From assembly GCF_011050415.1 (NCBI RefSeq), contig NZ_DRFS01000012.1, positions 62,001-126,000 of the forward strand: DNA of 64,000 bases, written 5' to 3'. Below, piece by piece: positions 1 to 8,183 of this stretch (positions within the stretch are counted from its first letter, which is position 1; every line of letters starts with the position of its first letter). The notes under the pieces are model-generated. The model had not been told where the DNA came from and did no database searches. It saw nothing but the letters and a program-made list of their open reading frames with translations. The stretch comes from Halomonas sp. GTDB taxonomy: Bacteria > Pseudomonadota > Gammaproteobacteria > Pseudomonadales > Halomonadaceae. A program made the position numbers and the translations under genes.

Positions 1-54
1 AAAAGGCTTGTGCTGGGTGTCCACGAATCGCGTTAATGTGTGCTGGGTTTTCAT
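1..54 (-). CDS. possible start of TRAP transporter large permease, cut by the window edge
   Basis: An ATG at 54-52 on the minus strand opens a frame (M-K-T-Q-H-T-L...) that runs off the left edge. It lies 4 bases after the stop codon of the small TRAP permease, where the DctM-type large permease normally sits. Only 18 codons are visible and they do not yet show a membrane segment, so the assignment rests on gene order (P-Q-M) alone. The upstream ribosome-binding site is weak. Confidence 0.3.
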   Translation of the reverse strand, partial: MKTQHTLTRFVDTQHKPF

Positions 55-58
55 AAAC

Positions 59-622
59 TCAGTGCATCTCGCTATCATCAGTCGCGGTAGCCTCACGAAA
101 ACTGGAGGGGTCACGAGCCGCTATGCGCAGCGCCATAAACAAGGCTTCTGCAAGCGCCAGACACAGCAGTCCTACGCTAGTGGCCAGAACAGTCTGGGGA
201 ATCCACAGCGGAATGGATAAGAAGCCCGACGATACATCGTTGTACTGCAGGCTCTCTCTTGCTAGCTCAATCAAGCCATAACTTAGCAACAGGCTAATCG
301 CCAGCGCCACAATCAGGCCAAATACCTCAAACCAAACGCGAATGGCCGACGGCAATCGCGAGATAAGCAGCGTCACACGGATATGGGCATGATGGACAAA
401 GGTGTAGGCCAACCCCAAAAACGTTGCACCCACTAGAAGATAGGCCGCCAACTCCGAAACACCGGTAATACTTAGGCCTAGCCGACCAAAGCCAGCCAGT
501 TTTAGCAATGCGTCTATCAAGCGGAAAGTAACCTGCAACGCTATCAGCCCACAGATCGTTACCATACAGGCCGCCGCTCCCCAAGCCCCTAGGCGATAGA
601 GTTTGTCGAATTTAAATCTCAT
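59..622 (-). CDS. TRAP transporter small permease (DctQ type)
   Basis: A 187-residue integral membrane protein with four hydrophobic segments: near residues 12-35, a segment after SITGVSELAAYLL, a central segment rich in Leu/Ala/Ile, and a C-terminal one. This is the DctQ layout. In TRAP transporters the small permease pairs with the large permease to drive sodium- or proton-linked uptake of organic acids delivered by a periplasmic binding protein. The start chosen is the ATG at 622 (MRFKFDKLYRLGAW), because the reading frame upstream of it encodes a low-quality extension and a GTGAGG-like ribosome-binding site lies just upstream. It follows the binding-protein gene by about 110 bases on the same strand, so the two form one operon. 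The substrate cannot be read from the sequence. Confidence 0.85.
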   Translation of the reverse strand: MRFKFDKLYRLGAWGAAACMVTICGLIALQVTFRLIDALLKLAGFGRLGLSITGVSELAAYLLVGATFLGLAYTFVHHAHIRVTLLISRLPSAIRVWFEVFGLIVALAISLLLSYGLIELARESLQYNDVSSGFLSIPLWIPQTVLATSVGLLCLALAEALFMALRIAARDPSSFREATATDDSEMH

Positions 623-732
623 GTTCGCAGCCTCACCATTCACGTGGGAACAAGCACTTAAGAAAAAGCACTTAGGGAAAAGCAGGGTCGGGGCCAATGC
701 CACCTTCCCTGCGAGAGATATCAAGAAATGAC

Positions 733-1716
733 TTAGCTGCCGCGCTGCTCGCGATAGGTCTCGAGCGCCTGCTTAGCTTCGTCATCGGCACGTGACTGCC
801 AATCTTCAAACAGCACATCGCCTGCTGCCTGAAGCGCCTCTGAAATTGCGTCGTTAGGCTCAGAAACCGCGATACCGTTCTCTTCTAGCACTGCCAAACT
901 GGCATCGTTGTCTTCACGGCTCATTTCCCAGCCACGCTTTTCAGCCTCAGCGGCGGCTTCCATCAGCGCTTCCTGCGTCGCTTCATCTAAGCGATCAAAA
1001 CTACGCTGGCTGATAAACACGATATTTTTCGGTAACCACAGGTTGGCATTGGTGTAATCACTTACATAATCCCAAGCGGCCATGGAGTTACCGGTAGAGC
1101 TTGAGGTAATCATGGCATCAACGCGACCGGTGCTAAACGCTGTCGGTATATCGGATTCTTCGGTTTCAGTGGGGCTGCCGCCTAAGTTGTTCACGAAGCG
1201 CTGGGTATTGATGTTAGGGGCACGAACGCGCAGACCTTCAAACTGTTCAGGGTCGGTTAGCGGCTCAGCGGTGTAAATGCCCTGGGCGGGCCACGCCACG
1301 GCGTATAAAGGAATCAAACCTTCATAGGCAAACAGCTCGGTGATCATTGGCTTGGTGGCTTCCCACAATGCGTAGGCATCATCATAGCCGCCCGCGACAC
1401 CCGGCAAGGTATCGACTTCAAAGATAGGATCATCGTTGGAGAGCACGGAGAGGAATACTTCCCCTGCATCAATGGTGCCACGACGAACCGACGGTTTAAT
1501 TTCACCGTGCGCCACCAATGAACCACCGCTGTGTACGGTGATGGTTAGCTCGCCGCCGGTGGCTTCCGCCACATCTTCGGCAAACTGCTTGGTGTTTTGG
1601 GTATGAAAGCTGGCATCGCCGTAGGGCGTGGCCATGGTCCATTCCGCGGCGTGAGCCGACACGGTTAAGCCGCAGGCGGTCGCCAGTAGCAGAGAAGTCG
1701 TTATGGTCTTGCGCAT
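733..1716 (-). CDS. TRAP transporter substrate-binding protein (DctP family)
   Basis: A 327-residue periplasmic solute receptor. The first 23 residues (MRKTITTSLLLATACGLTVSAHA) form a Sec signal peptide ending at an AHA-A site. The mature part has the DctP fold signature: an LRVRAP motif, whose arginine is the usual carboxylate ligand in this family, followed by a GGSPTETEESDIPTAFSTGRVDA stretch equivalent to the family's conserved G-x-P...E-x-x-x-A-L-Q-x-G-x-VDG region. It heads the TRAP operon. The LysR gene ends only 39 bases upstream on the same strand, so it may be co-transcribed. Because pxpABC is divergent next door, 5-oxoproline or a related acid is a possible ligand, but this is inference from position only. 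Confidence 0.88.
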   Translation of the reverse strand: MRKTITTSLLLATACGLTVSAHAAEWTMATPYGDASFHTQNTKQFAEDVAEATGGELTITVHSGGSLVAHGEIKPSVRRGTIDAGEVFLSVLSNDDPIFEVDTLPGVAGGYDDAYALWEATKPMITELFAYEGLIPLYAVAWPAQGIYTAEPLTDPEQFEGLRVRAPNINTQRFVNNLGGSPTETEESDIPTAFSTGRVDAMITSSSTGNSMAAWDYVSDYTNANLWLPKNIVFISQRSFDRLDEATQEALMEAAAEAEKRGWEMSREDNDASLAVLEENGIAVSEPNDAISEALQAAGDVLFEDWQSRADDEAKQALETYREQRGS

Positions 1717-1755
1717 CGTGAGAACCCTCTTATTTCTATTAATAGTGTGGTGCTT

Positions 1756-2745
1756 TTAGTGGTTTGTTGCTGTTGCTTTGGTAGTGCCAGAGGAGACGCT
1801 TGGGGAGATCCAGCGCCCAGAGAAAAGTGTTGTTGTCATATCAGCACGACGCGCCTGGGCATAGCTGCAGGCGCATTGTTGAGCCAAACGGGAAACGCCG
1901 CGACAAAAGCGCGGATGATTAGCGCTACGCCATATCACATCGTAGTGCATAGCCGGTAACGGCACCGGTAGTTCAAGGCGATAAAGTGCCCCCTGCTGCC
2001 ACTCATCCAGTACGGTGGAGACAGGCAGCGCGCCGATCCCCAACCCTTCCGTGGTCATGCGTACAATCGTCATCAAGGTGCTAACGCAATGAATACGCGG
2101 GCTGGCGACTCCCTGCTCTGCCAAGTAGTGCACTAATTCTGAATGAGGGCGCGCCTGCTTACCAAACGAAATAAACGGTAGTTGCGTGCTCCATGCGTCG
2201 GCACTTTCGCTCAGTAACTTGGCGTGCCTAGGGGAGACAAACATGCCCATCTCATAAGGACTCAATGACTCGTACTCAATCTGTTTTTGCGGTAAATAAC
2301 CGTTCATTGCCAAGACGATATCCAGCTCATTGCCCAATAATCTCTCGTTCAGAACCGGTGAATAATCGACCGTCAATTCAATCGTCAGCCCGGGGTAGCG
2401 CTCGGTCAGTTGGCGCATAAAGTCGGGAAACCAGCTGTGGGCTATGGTTTCAATCGTGCCGAGCCGTAACGGTGCAGAAAAGGCCTCTTCGCTATCGAAT
2501 AACTTCATTGCCTCATCACGCTGGTGCAGCATACGCTCAGCGTGCATAAAGAACTCGCGGCCACGCATCGTAGGCTGAATGGGCCGAGCGGAACGCTCTA
2601 GCAGCAACTCACCTACTGTCGTTTCCAAACGCGAAATACGCTCAGAAATGGAAGGCTGAGTGAGATGCAAGCGAGTCGCCGCTTTACGGAAGGAGCCTAG
2701 CCTTACCGCCCATACGAAAGCCTCAAGTTCTTTAAAATCCAACAT
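1756..2745 (-). CDS. LysR-family transcriptional regulator
   Basis: A 329-residue regulator. The N-terminal winged helix-turn-helix (residues about 3-60) has the LysR signature L-x-x-F...GSFRKAATRLHLTQPSISERISRLE. The rest is the periplasmic-binding-like effector domain. It is a little longer than the usual 300 residues; the last 30 residues (from about MTTTLFSGRW) look like a low-complexity tail. It is divergent from pxpABC and directly upstream of the TRAP genes, so control of oxoproline or organic-acid uptake and use is likely but unproven. A short palindrome GCCTA-AGC-TAGGC at 2754-2766, just before its start codon, could be an autoregulatory site. Confidence 0.85.
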   Translation of the reverse strand: MLDFKELEAFVWAVRLGSFRKAATRLHLTQPSISERISRLETTVGELLLERSARPIQPTMRGREFFMHAERMLHQRDEAMKLFDSEEAFSAPLRLGTIETIAHSWFPDFMRQLTERYPGLTIELTVDYSPVLNERLLGNELDIVLAMNGYLPQKQIEYESLSPYEMGMFVSPRHAKLLSESADAWSTQLPFISFGKQARPHSELVHYLAEQGVASPRIHCVSTLMTIVRMTTEGLGIGALPVSTVLDEWQQGALYRLELPVPLPAMHYDVIWRSANHPRFCRGVSRLAQQCACSYAQARRADMTTTLFSGRWISPSVSSGTTKATATNH

Positions 2746-3083
2746 ACTGAATCGCCTAAGCTAGGCTTTATGAATGAGTCGGTCGCCGCCGCTAAAACCG
2801 TTCGAGCGTGCAGCATAAGACGAACGTGATGCCTCTATCATGCAACTTTGAGACCATCTCCAGCAGTGGCGACTAACCAACGTTATTATCACGCCACGCT
2901 TATAGAGTGATAAGCGTATCGCGGCCAACCGTCAACCATTTTTCCTCACAATAACAATATGATAGGAGACTCCGATAGTAAGTATCGTCAAAAACGATTG
3001 GCACTCAGCAAGTCGTGTTCATATATTGGTGTTGGTTTAACATTCAGCGCGTGTCTGATCAGCGCATAAAAATAGGAGTCGTT
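2746..3083. other. intergenic region between the divergent LysR gene and pxpA
   Basis: No gene seen. It holds the promoters of the LysR-TRAP operon and of pxpABC. Visible elements are the GCCTA-AGC-TAGGC dyad at 2754-2766 and the AGGAG ribosome-binding site at 3074-3078, five bases before the pxpA ATG. I could not pick out a convincing LysR box (T-N11-A dyad) among several AT-rich candidates. Confidence 0.5.
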
Positions 3084-3836
3084 ATGGCTATTCCTCTGCT
3101 TAATTGCGACATGGGCGAAAGTTTCGGCAACTGGACGATTGGATTGGATGCCGACGCCATGCCTTATGTCGACTGTGCGAATATCGCCTGCGGCTTCCAT
3201 GCGTCTGACCCCCATGTCATGCGCCGCACTGTCAAGCTGGCGGTTCAACATGACGTCCGCATTGGTGCACACCCTGGCTTCCCCGATTTAATGGGCTTTG
3301 GCCGCCGTTCAATGGCCTGCTCGCCGGAAGAAGCGGAAGACATGGTGCTCTATCAGGTAGGCGCATTAGCGGGTATTTGCCAAGCGGAAGGTGCTCGGTT
3401 GAGCTACATCAAGCCTCATGGCGCGCTGTATAACGACATGGCGGCCAACCCGGCGCTGCTCGAAGGCGTAATGCGCGCGGTGCGTGCTTATGACCCCACC
3501 CTTCCGCTAATGATTATGTCGACTGCCGACCCCGAGCCACACCGCGAGCTGGCCGCCAAAATGGGCATTACCTTGTGGTTCGAAACCTTTGCTGACCGCG
3601 CCTACGACGCCAACGGCCACTTAGCGTCACGGCGTTTGCCTAACGCCGTACACCACGACCAAAACACCATCGTCAATCAGGCCATTATGCTGGCCAAAGG
3701 CGAGCCGCTTACCGCACTTGATGGAACACCGCTTCACTTAGCCTGCGATACGCTGTGCGTTCACGGTGACAACCCTGAGTCAGTGGCTGCCGTGCGCGCT
3801 ATTCGCGAGGCCTTTCAGGCGCTGGAGCAGGCGTGA
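3084..3836 (+). CDS. pxpA: 5-oxoprolinase subunit A (LamB/YcsF family)
   Basis: A 250-residue LamB/YcsF protein. With PxpB and PxpC it forms the prokaryotic ATP-dependent 5-oxoprolinase that opens 5-oxoproline (pyroglutamate) to glutamate. Family motifs seen: [13 protein letters not shown] at the N-terminus, [12 protein letters not shown] near residue 35, [16 protein letters not shown] near 70, and the [11 protein letters not shown] block near 110. The ATG at 3084 was chosen over an upstream ATG at 3015 because AGGAG lies five bases before it and the family motif starts right after it. Its stop overlaps the GTG start of pxpB (GTGA), showing translational coupling. Confidence 0.93.
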   Translation: MAIPLLNCDMGESFGNWTIGLDADAMPYVDCANIACGFHASDPHVMRRTVKLAVQHDVRIGAHPGFPDLMGFGRRSMACSPEEAEDMVLYQVGALAGICQAEGARLSYIKPHGALYNDMAANPALLEGVMRAVRAYDPTLPLMIMSTADPEPHRELAAKMGITLWFETFADRAYDANGHLASRRLPNAVHHDQNTIVNQAIMLAKGEPLTALDGTPLHLACDTLCVHGDNPESVAAVRAIREAFQALEQA

Positions 3837-4546
3837 AACCAGGCAAAATACGCATAGAAACCACCGCCATGGACGCCTTGATGGTACGTCTATTCGATAC
3901 CATCGACGAAACCAATATGGCGTGGGTCATTGCTGCAGATCAAACGCTGCGCAAAGCCTTCGGCGCGGCATTAATTGACTTGGTGCCCTCTTACACCACG
4001 CTGTTAGTCCATTACGACTGCCAGCAGGTAACCCATACCGACGCCCTGCAACTTATTCACAAGGCGCTTTCAGGCCTTACCCCTGTGGATACTCTAGCCG
4101 GTGAGCTGCACGATATCCCTGTGTGGTACGACGAAAGCGTGGGCCCTGAGCTGCCCGTTGTCGCCAAACGTGCGGGCATAAGCGTGGACGAGCTGATTAA
4201 GCAGCACTGTAACCACGATTACTGCGTGTTCGCGCTAGGTTTCGCGCCTGGCTATGGCTTTATGGGTTTAGTGGATGAAGCATTGGCCACGCCGCGTCTG
4301 AAAACGCCACGCCGAAAAGTAGCAGCGGGCAGCGTTGGCATTGCGGATCGGCAAACCGCGATTTATCCGCTGCTTTCGCCGGGTGGCTGGAACATTCTTG
4401 GGCGCACCAACGTACCGTTATTTGAGTATGCCAAACGTGGTGATCCGCTGTTCCGCCCTGGCGACAAGGTGCGTTTTAGAGCGATCTCCCGCGCGGAGTT
4501 TGAAGCGGACGGTGGCGATACCACGCCGATGGAGGAGCGTCCATGA
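3833..4546 (+). CDS. pxpB: 5-oxoprolinase subunit B (KipI-like)
   Basis: A 237-residue protein of the allophanate hydrolase subunit 1/KipI family, the second subunit of the 5-oxoprolinase. Diagnostic stretches are HDIPVWYDE, the [17 protein letters not shown] block, and [12 protein letters not shown] near the C-terminus. It starts with GTG overlapping the pxpA stop and ends overlapping the ATG of pxpC, so the three subunits are made in a coupled way. Only the complex is expected to be active. Confidence 0.93.
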   Translation: MKPGKIRIETTAMDALMVRLFDTIDETNMAWVIAADQTLRKAFGAALIDLVPSYTTLLVHYDCQQVTHTDALQLIHKALSGLTPVDTLAGELHDIPVWYDESVGPELPVVAKRAGISVDELIKQHCNHDYCVFALGFAPGYGFMGLVDEALATPRLKTPRRKVAAGSVGIADRQTAIYPLLSPGGWNILGRTNVPLFEYAKRGDPLFRPGDKVRFRAISRAEFEADGGDTTPMEERP

Positions 4547-5499
4547 GCCAAACAGCTATAAATGACGCGCGCAAGGGGATGCTCGTTAAACAGGTTGGCC
4601 CACTGGCGCTGATTCAAGATGCCGGCCGATTTGGCGTCGGCCACTTAGGGGTTACCCAAGGTGGCGCCGCTGACTGGATCTCTTTTCGCTGGGCCAACTG
4701 GTTACTGGGTAATGCGCCAAACAGCGCCGCATTGGAAATCGTTATGGGCGGTGGCCTAAGCTTTGAAACCGAAAGCGAGGTGCGTTTAGCGCTGGCAGGC
4801 GCTGATTTAGACGCCCAATTGGATGGCAAACCACTCGCCCCCAATACAAGCTTCAAACTGCTGCCCGGCCAACGCTTGGTGTTTCGCCAGCCGCGACTGG
4901 GCTTACGTGCTTACCTCGCCTTTCCTGGCGGGTTGAATGCGCCGGAAGTGCTGGGCAGTCGCGCATGCACTGCCCGTGAACAAATCGGCGGCCTGCATGA
5001 AGATGGCAAGCCACTAAAAGTGGGTGACCATCTAACCTGGAAAGGCACCGCCCCAGCGGTGCGCCGTATTGTGGAAGGCCAAGGCCCGCGCATGCCAGTG
5101 TCGGGCTGCCACTTACCCATCGTGCTCGGGTCGCAAATCGCTTCGTTTAGCGGGCGCACGCTTTTTCAAGCATTTAACCAGCCGTGGACAGTCGATAATC
5201 GCGCTGACCGTATGGGCGTACGTCTCACGGGCCCCGGCCTGCATGGCTCGCTGACAGGCATTATTTCGGAAGGCATTCCGCTAGGTGCTGTACAAATACC
5301 GCCGGATGGCCAACCCATCGTGCTGATGAACGACCGCCAGACGATTGGCGGTTACCCACGCTTAGGTGCCCTTACCCCGATTGCCTGCGCGACCCTCTCC
5401 CAGTGCCTTCCCGGCACCGAAGTGTGGCTAACGCCGGTCAGCGCCAGCCAGGCACAGGATGATTATCGGCAGCAACTGAGAGTGTGGGGTTCGCCCTGA
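4543..5499 (+). CDS. pxpC: 5-oxoprolinase subunit C (KipA-like)
   Basis: A 318-residue protein of the allophanate hydrolase subunit 2/KipA (biotin-dependent carboxyltransferase-like) family, the third 5-oxoprolinase subunit. Features: an early QDAGRFGVGHLGVTQGGAAD stretch, a central LAGADLDAQLDG motif, and a C-terminal ...NDRQTIGGYPRLG block typical of the family. It shares ATGA with the pxpB stop. A strong hairpin 27 bases after the stop ends the operon. Confidence 0.93.
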   Translation: MSQTAINDARKGMLVKQVGPLALIQDAGRFGVGHLGVTQGGAADWISFRWANWLLGNAPNSAALEIVMGGGLSFETESEVRLALAGADLDAQLDGKPLAPNTSFKLLPGQRLVFRQPRLGLRAYLAFPGGLNAPEVLGSRACTAREQIGGLHEDGKPLKVGDHLTWKGTAPAVRRIVEGQGPRMPVSGCHLPIVLGSQIASFSGRTLFQAFNQPWTVDNRADRMGVRLTGPGLHGSLTGIISEGIPLGAVQIPPDGQPIVLMNDRQTIGGYPRLGALTPIACATLSQCLPGTEVWLTPVSASQAQDDYRQQLRVWGSP

Positions 5500-5525
5500 T
5501 CGCTGGCATGTAATAAATAGCATGA

Positions 5526-5549
5526 AGGCACCCCACACAGGGGGTGCCT
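5526..5549 (+). terminator. hairpin terminator between convergent pxpC and phoX
   Basis: AGGCACCCC (5526-5534) pairs perfectly with GGGGTGCCT (5541-5549) across a six-base loop. It sits between the ends of two convergent genes, so it can serve both strands. No long U-tract follows on either side. Confidence 0.75.
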
Positions 5550-5580
5550 CCATTTATAGTGTTACAACCTACTTAGGTGT

Positions 5581-7599
5581 TTAAGCGCCGATAATTCCAC
5601 CATCTTCGCGGGTGATGACCAGCGTTGCAGAGCGTGGAATCGCGTTGCCACCATCAGGCCAATGACTGACAGAATTGCCGTTGGCAAAGTCTTCTGCTGT
5701 CGTGGTCGCGCCGGGGTGCTGCACGTTGACAAACATAGTGCGCTGATCGGGTGTCGTCACTACGCCAGTAATTTCCTGCCCAATGGGGCCGGTCAGAAAG
5801 CGTTTAATCTCACCCGTTTCAGGATCGCCGACAAGCATCTGATTATTGCCAAACACTTCGAAGATGCCCGTGTTCATCACGCTTTCACTGATATCCGTTT
5901 GTATCCATACCCGGCGGTCGGGATCTATCCACAAACCGTCAGGGCAACAGAAAATATTTTCATCGTTCAGTGAGTGGCCCGCTAAATCGCGGCTGTCGTC
6001 CTGATCTCCGGCAACAACAAACAAATCCCACTCAAAGCGCTCACCCGCATGAGTACCCTCTTCTTGCCAGCGAATGATATGCCCAAAATTGTTGTTAGCG
6101 CGTGGGTTGGCAGGATCTTCGTCGCCCTCTTCGCGGCGGGTATTGTTGGTCAGCGTAAAATACACCTGCCCGGTTACCGGGTCGACCGCGCCCCACTCGG
6201 GGCGATCCATCTTAGTGGCACCCACAAAGTCTGCAGCGCTTCGCGTGTTGACTAAGATATCGGCCAAGTCTGTAAAGCCGTTGTCAGGCGTCAAGCCATG
6301 CTGGCCGGGTGCGAGTGCCAGCCACTCACCGCTGCCATCTTCGTTAAATTTCGCAACGTAGAGAGTCCCTTCATCCAACAGCGAGCCATCCGCTGTGGCC
6401 GCCTGATACGGCTGGCTGGAAACAAATTTATAGATGTATTCGAAGCGGGCATCATCTCCCGAGTAGGCGACTACTGGCTGTCCTTCCACCGCTGGCGCGA
6501 AAATAACCCCTTCATGGGCAAAGCGACCAAGATGCGTGCGCTTGATGGGGTCTGCCTCGGGTGCCATAGGATCAATTTCCACCATCCAGCCAAAGGCATG
6601 GGGCTCGTTGCGGAAATCGTCAGTGGCACTCGCCCCTTTGCTGCTAGCGTCAAAACGGCTAAACATGTCGTCGTCACGGTCAGCGCGGTGCCACTGATAA
6701 CGCCCGGTGTCACGCGTTTCTATGCCATAGCGAGCCTGACGGCGATCAATGTCAGTGTCTTGATTGGCGAAATAACCCGCCCAGTTTTCTTCTGCTGCCA
6801 AATAGGTGTTCCACGGCGTTACGCCATGGGCACAGTTATTCAGTGTGCCTCGGGTCATGGTGCCGTCAGGGCTATATTGGGTTTTAACGTGATCTGTTTC
6901 CGCCACTGGCCCAGCGAGGCGCATAGCCGTTTGCGCGGTTACTCGGCGATTGTGAGGATCCTCCACCACTTCCCACTCGCCACCCTCGCCCTGGCGAACA
7001 CGCACAACAGTGACGCCATGCGCATTCATCTCCTTAATCACCTGATCAGCATCCCGGCTGCCATCCTCATGCTGGGGGAAGCCGTTACGATCCAGCGCCA
7101 AGCCGCTGGCCGCCGCATGTAAAAAACGCGGTTCAACATACTCATGGTTGAGGACAAGCAAGCCATCGGTGGAACTGTCGTTCAGAGGGAAGAAGTGCAT
7201 GCCATCATGGTGGCTTCCCACCTGATGCCCCTGGTCATCACCGCTGGCCTCCAAGGAATAGGCAGGCATATCACCACTGACGGGGGTGCCCATGGGAATA
7301 AAACTCTGCACACGGTAACCTTTAGGTACCACAACGTTATCGGCAGTGCTTACCGGTACCGCTTGAAACCCCATGCTGGGAGACGACGCTCCACCCTGTG
7401 CGGCAAAGGCCGAGTTAAAGGGCAGTTTTGTTGCCATTAGGCCAGCAATGACCGTAGCCAGGCTACCCTTCAACATGCCTCTTCTGCTCAATCGTTTTTC
7501 GAGGATATCGCCAAAGTAAGCATTGTGAGAGGCGTTGCTGAGCGGCTCATCACCTGCCGCCAAAATCGGGTCAACGTTACCAGGTATAGTGCGTTTCAT
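5581..7599 (-). CDS. phoX: PhoX-family phosphatase, Tat-exported (DUF839)
   Basis: A 672-residue protein of the PhoX/DUF839 family, which are calcium- and iron-dependent periplasmic phosphatases that release phosphate from organic esters. The start is taken at 7599 (MKRTIPGNVDPIL), with GGGAGAG upstream, rather than the in-frame ATG 99 bases earlier. A twin-arginine motif SRRGMLKG near residue 40 is followed by a hydrophobic stretch and an AFAAQ cleavage region, as expected for a protein exported folded with its metals. Family blocks: LVLNHEYVEPRF, NNCAHGVTPWNTYLAAEENWAG, DGLWIDPDRRVWIQTD and FVNVQHPGATTT. Upstream on the minus strand is a 12-base-period direct repeat (7627-7650, CTGTGCTTAAAG then CCGTGCTTAAAA) that resembles, but does not match, the 11-base period of a PhoB box. 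Confidence 0.9.
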   Translation of the reverse strand: MKRTIPGNVDPILAAGDEPLSNASHNAYFGDILEKRLSRRGMLKGSLATVIAGLMATKLPFNSAFAAQGGASSPSMGFQAVPVSTADNVVVPKGYRVQSFIPMGTPVSGDMPAYSLEASGDDQGHQVGSHHDGMHFFPLNDSSTDGLLVLNHEYVEPRFLHAAASGLALDRNGFPQHEDGSRDADQVIKEMNAHGVTVVRVRQGEGGEWEVVEDPHNRRVTAQTAMRLAGPVAETDHVKTQYSPDGTMTRGTLNNCAHGVTPWNTYLAAEENWAGYFANQDTDIDRRQARYGIETRDTGRYQWHRADRDDDMFSRFDASSKGASATDDFRNEPHAFGWMVEIDPMAPEADPIKRTHLGRFAHEGVIFAPAVEGQPVVAYSGDDARFEYIYKFVSSQPYQAATADGSLLDEGTLYVAKFNEDGSGEWLALAPGQHGLTPDNGFTDLADILVNTRSAADFVGATKMDRPEWGAVDPVTGQVYFTLTNNTRREEGDEDPANPRANNNFGHIIRWQEEGTHAGERFEWDLFVVAGDQDDSRDLAGHSLNDENIFCCPDGLWIDPDRRVWIQTDISESVMNTGIFEVFGNNQMLVGDPETGEIKRFLTGPIGQEITGVVTTPDQRTMFVNVQHPGATTTAEDFANGNSVSHWPDGGNAIPRSATLVITREDGGIIGA

Positions 7600-7723
7600 T
7601 GTGATAACTCTCCCTAACATGTGATGTTTTAAGCACGGCTTTAAGCACAGTTTTTGTATGCTGCAACTTAATAAACTCGCGGTAAGCATCGTTGACATTC
7701 GTTAAGGAGCCATGACACTAACA

Positions 7724-7798
7724 TTATTTTTTCTTATCACGCTTTTTACTCAGCTCTTCAGAAATGGCTGCCCAAAAAGCGTCTCTTGAAACTTGTAA
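7724..7798 (-). pseudogene. C-terminal remnant of a sodium:solute symporter
   Basis: On the minus strand, 7798-7724 encodes a peptide ending VSRDAFWAAISEELSKKR plus four residues and TAA. It closely matches the C-terminus of the intact symporter at 9348-10856 (DAFFSAITEELSKKR). At DNA level, 7739-7761 differs from 9390-9412 by one base in 23. An in-frame TAG lies three codons upstream of the match and no more of the gene is present. This is therefore debris of a paralogous symporter gene, in the same orientation as the intact copy. Confidence 0.75.
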
Positions 7799-7800
7799 GG

Positions 7801-8146
7801 CGGACTATACAGAACGTTTGAACCATCTTTACCGTATCTAGTACCGAGATCATACCCTGGTCGTAGAACCACTTTTTCGACAGAGCTTGATCTGCACCTT
7901 TGCTGGCTATCACCTTGCGGTAAGCTCGCGCCATGAGCGAGGCTGCCGCCGCTTTCGTACACCATAGCGCCGCCAGTAGTACCTGGCAGACCACCACGCC
8001 TCTCAGGGTAAGACGCACGACACTGTTCGGCGTGTCATTGCGTCTTCGGATTTCCCCTCGCGGGAGACACTTACCGGGCGTTCAGGGGACTTCCACCCCC
8101 AAGTCATCCTGAGCCCCCAGGAACATGCGCGCCATGACTGGCGCAC
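7801..8146 (-). mobile_element. 5' fragment of a group II intron (ribozyme domain I region), truncated
   Basis: Reading the minus strand from 8146, the sequence starts GTGCGCCAGTCATGGCGC, the typical 5' end of many bacterial group II introns (GUGYG with the first small stem-loop). It continues with a CCTG...CAGG stem and a GGGGGTGGAAGTCCCC block that resembles domain I of related introns. No reverse transcriptase/maturase frame, domain V or domain VI follows. The similarity fades near 7800, where the symporter remnant begins, so the left border is approximate. The fragment starts 38 bases downstream of the nicX stop codon. It is a dead element: it cannot splice or move by itself. The call rests on recalled consensus, not on a database search. 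Confidence 0.6.
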
Positions 8147-8183
8147 AACAGGGGCTTTATCAGCATCTCTTGTCTCAAGCGCA

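Noticed and set aside
6298..7122. Open frame of 274 codons on the plus strand
   Set aside because: Antisense to phoX; composition and lack of motifs mark it as a shadow.
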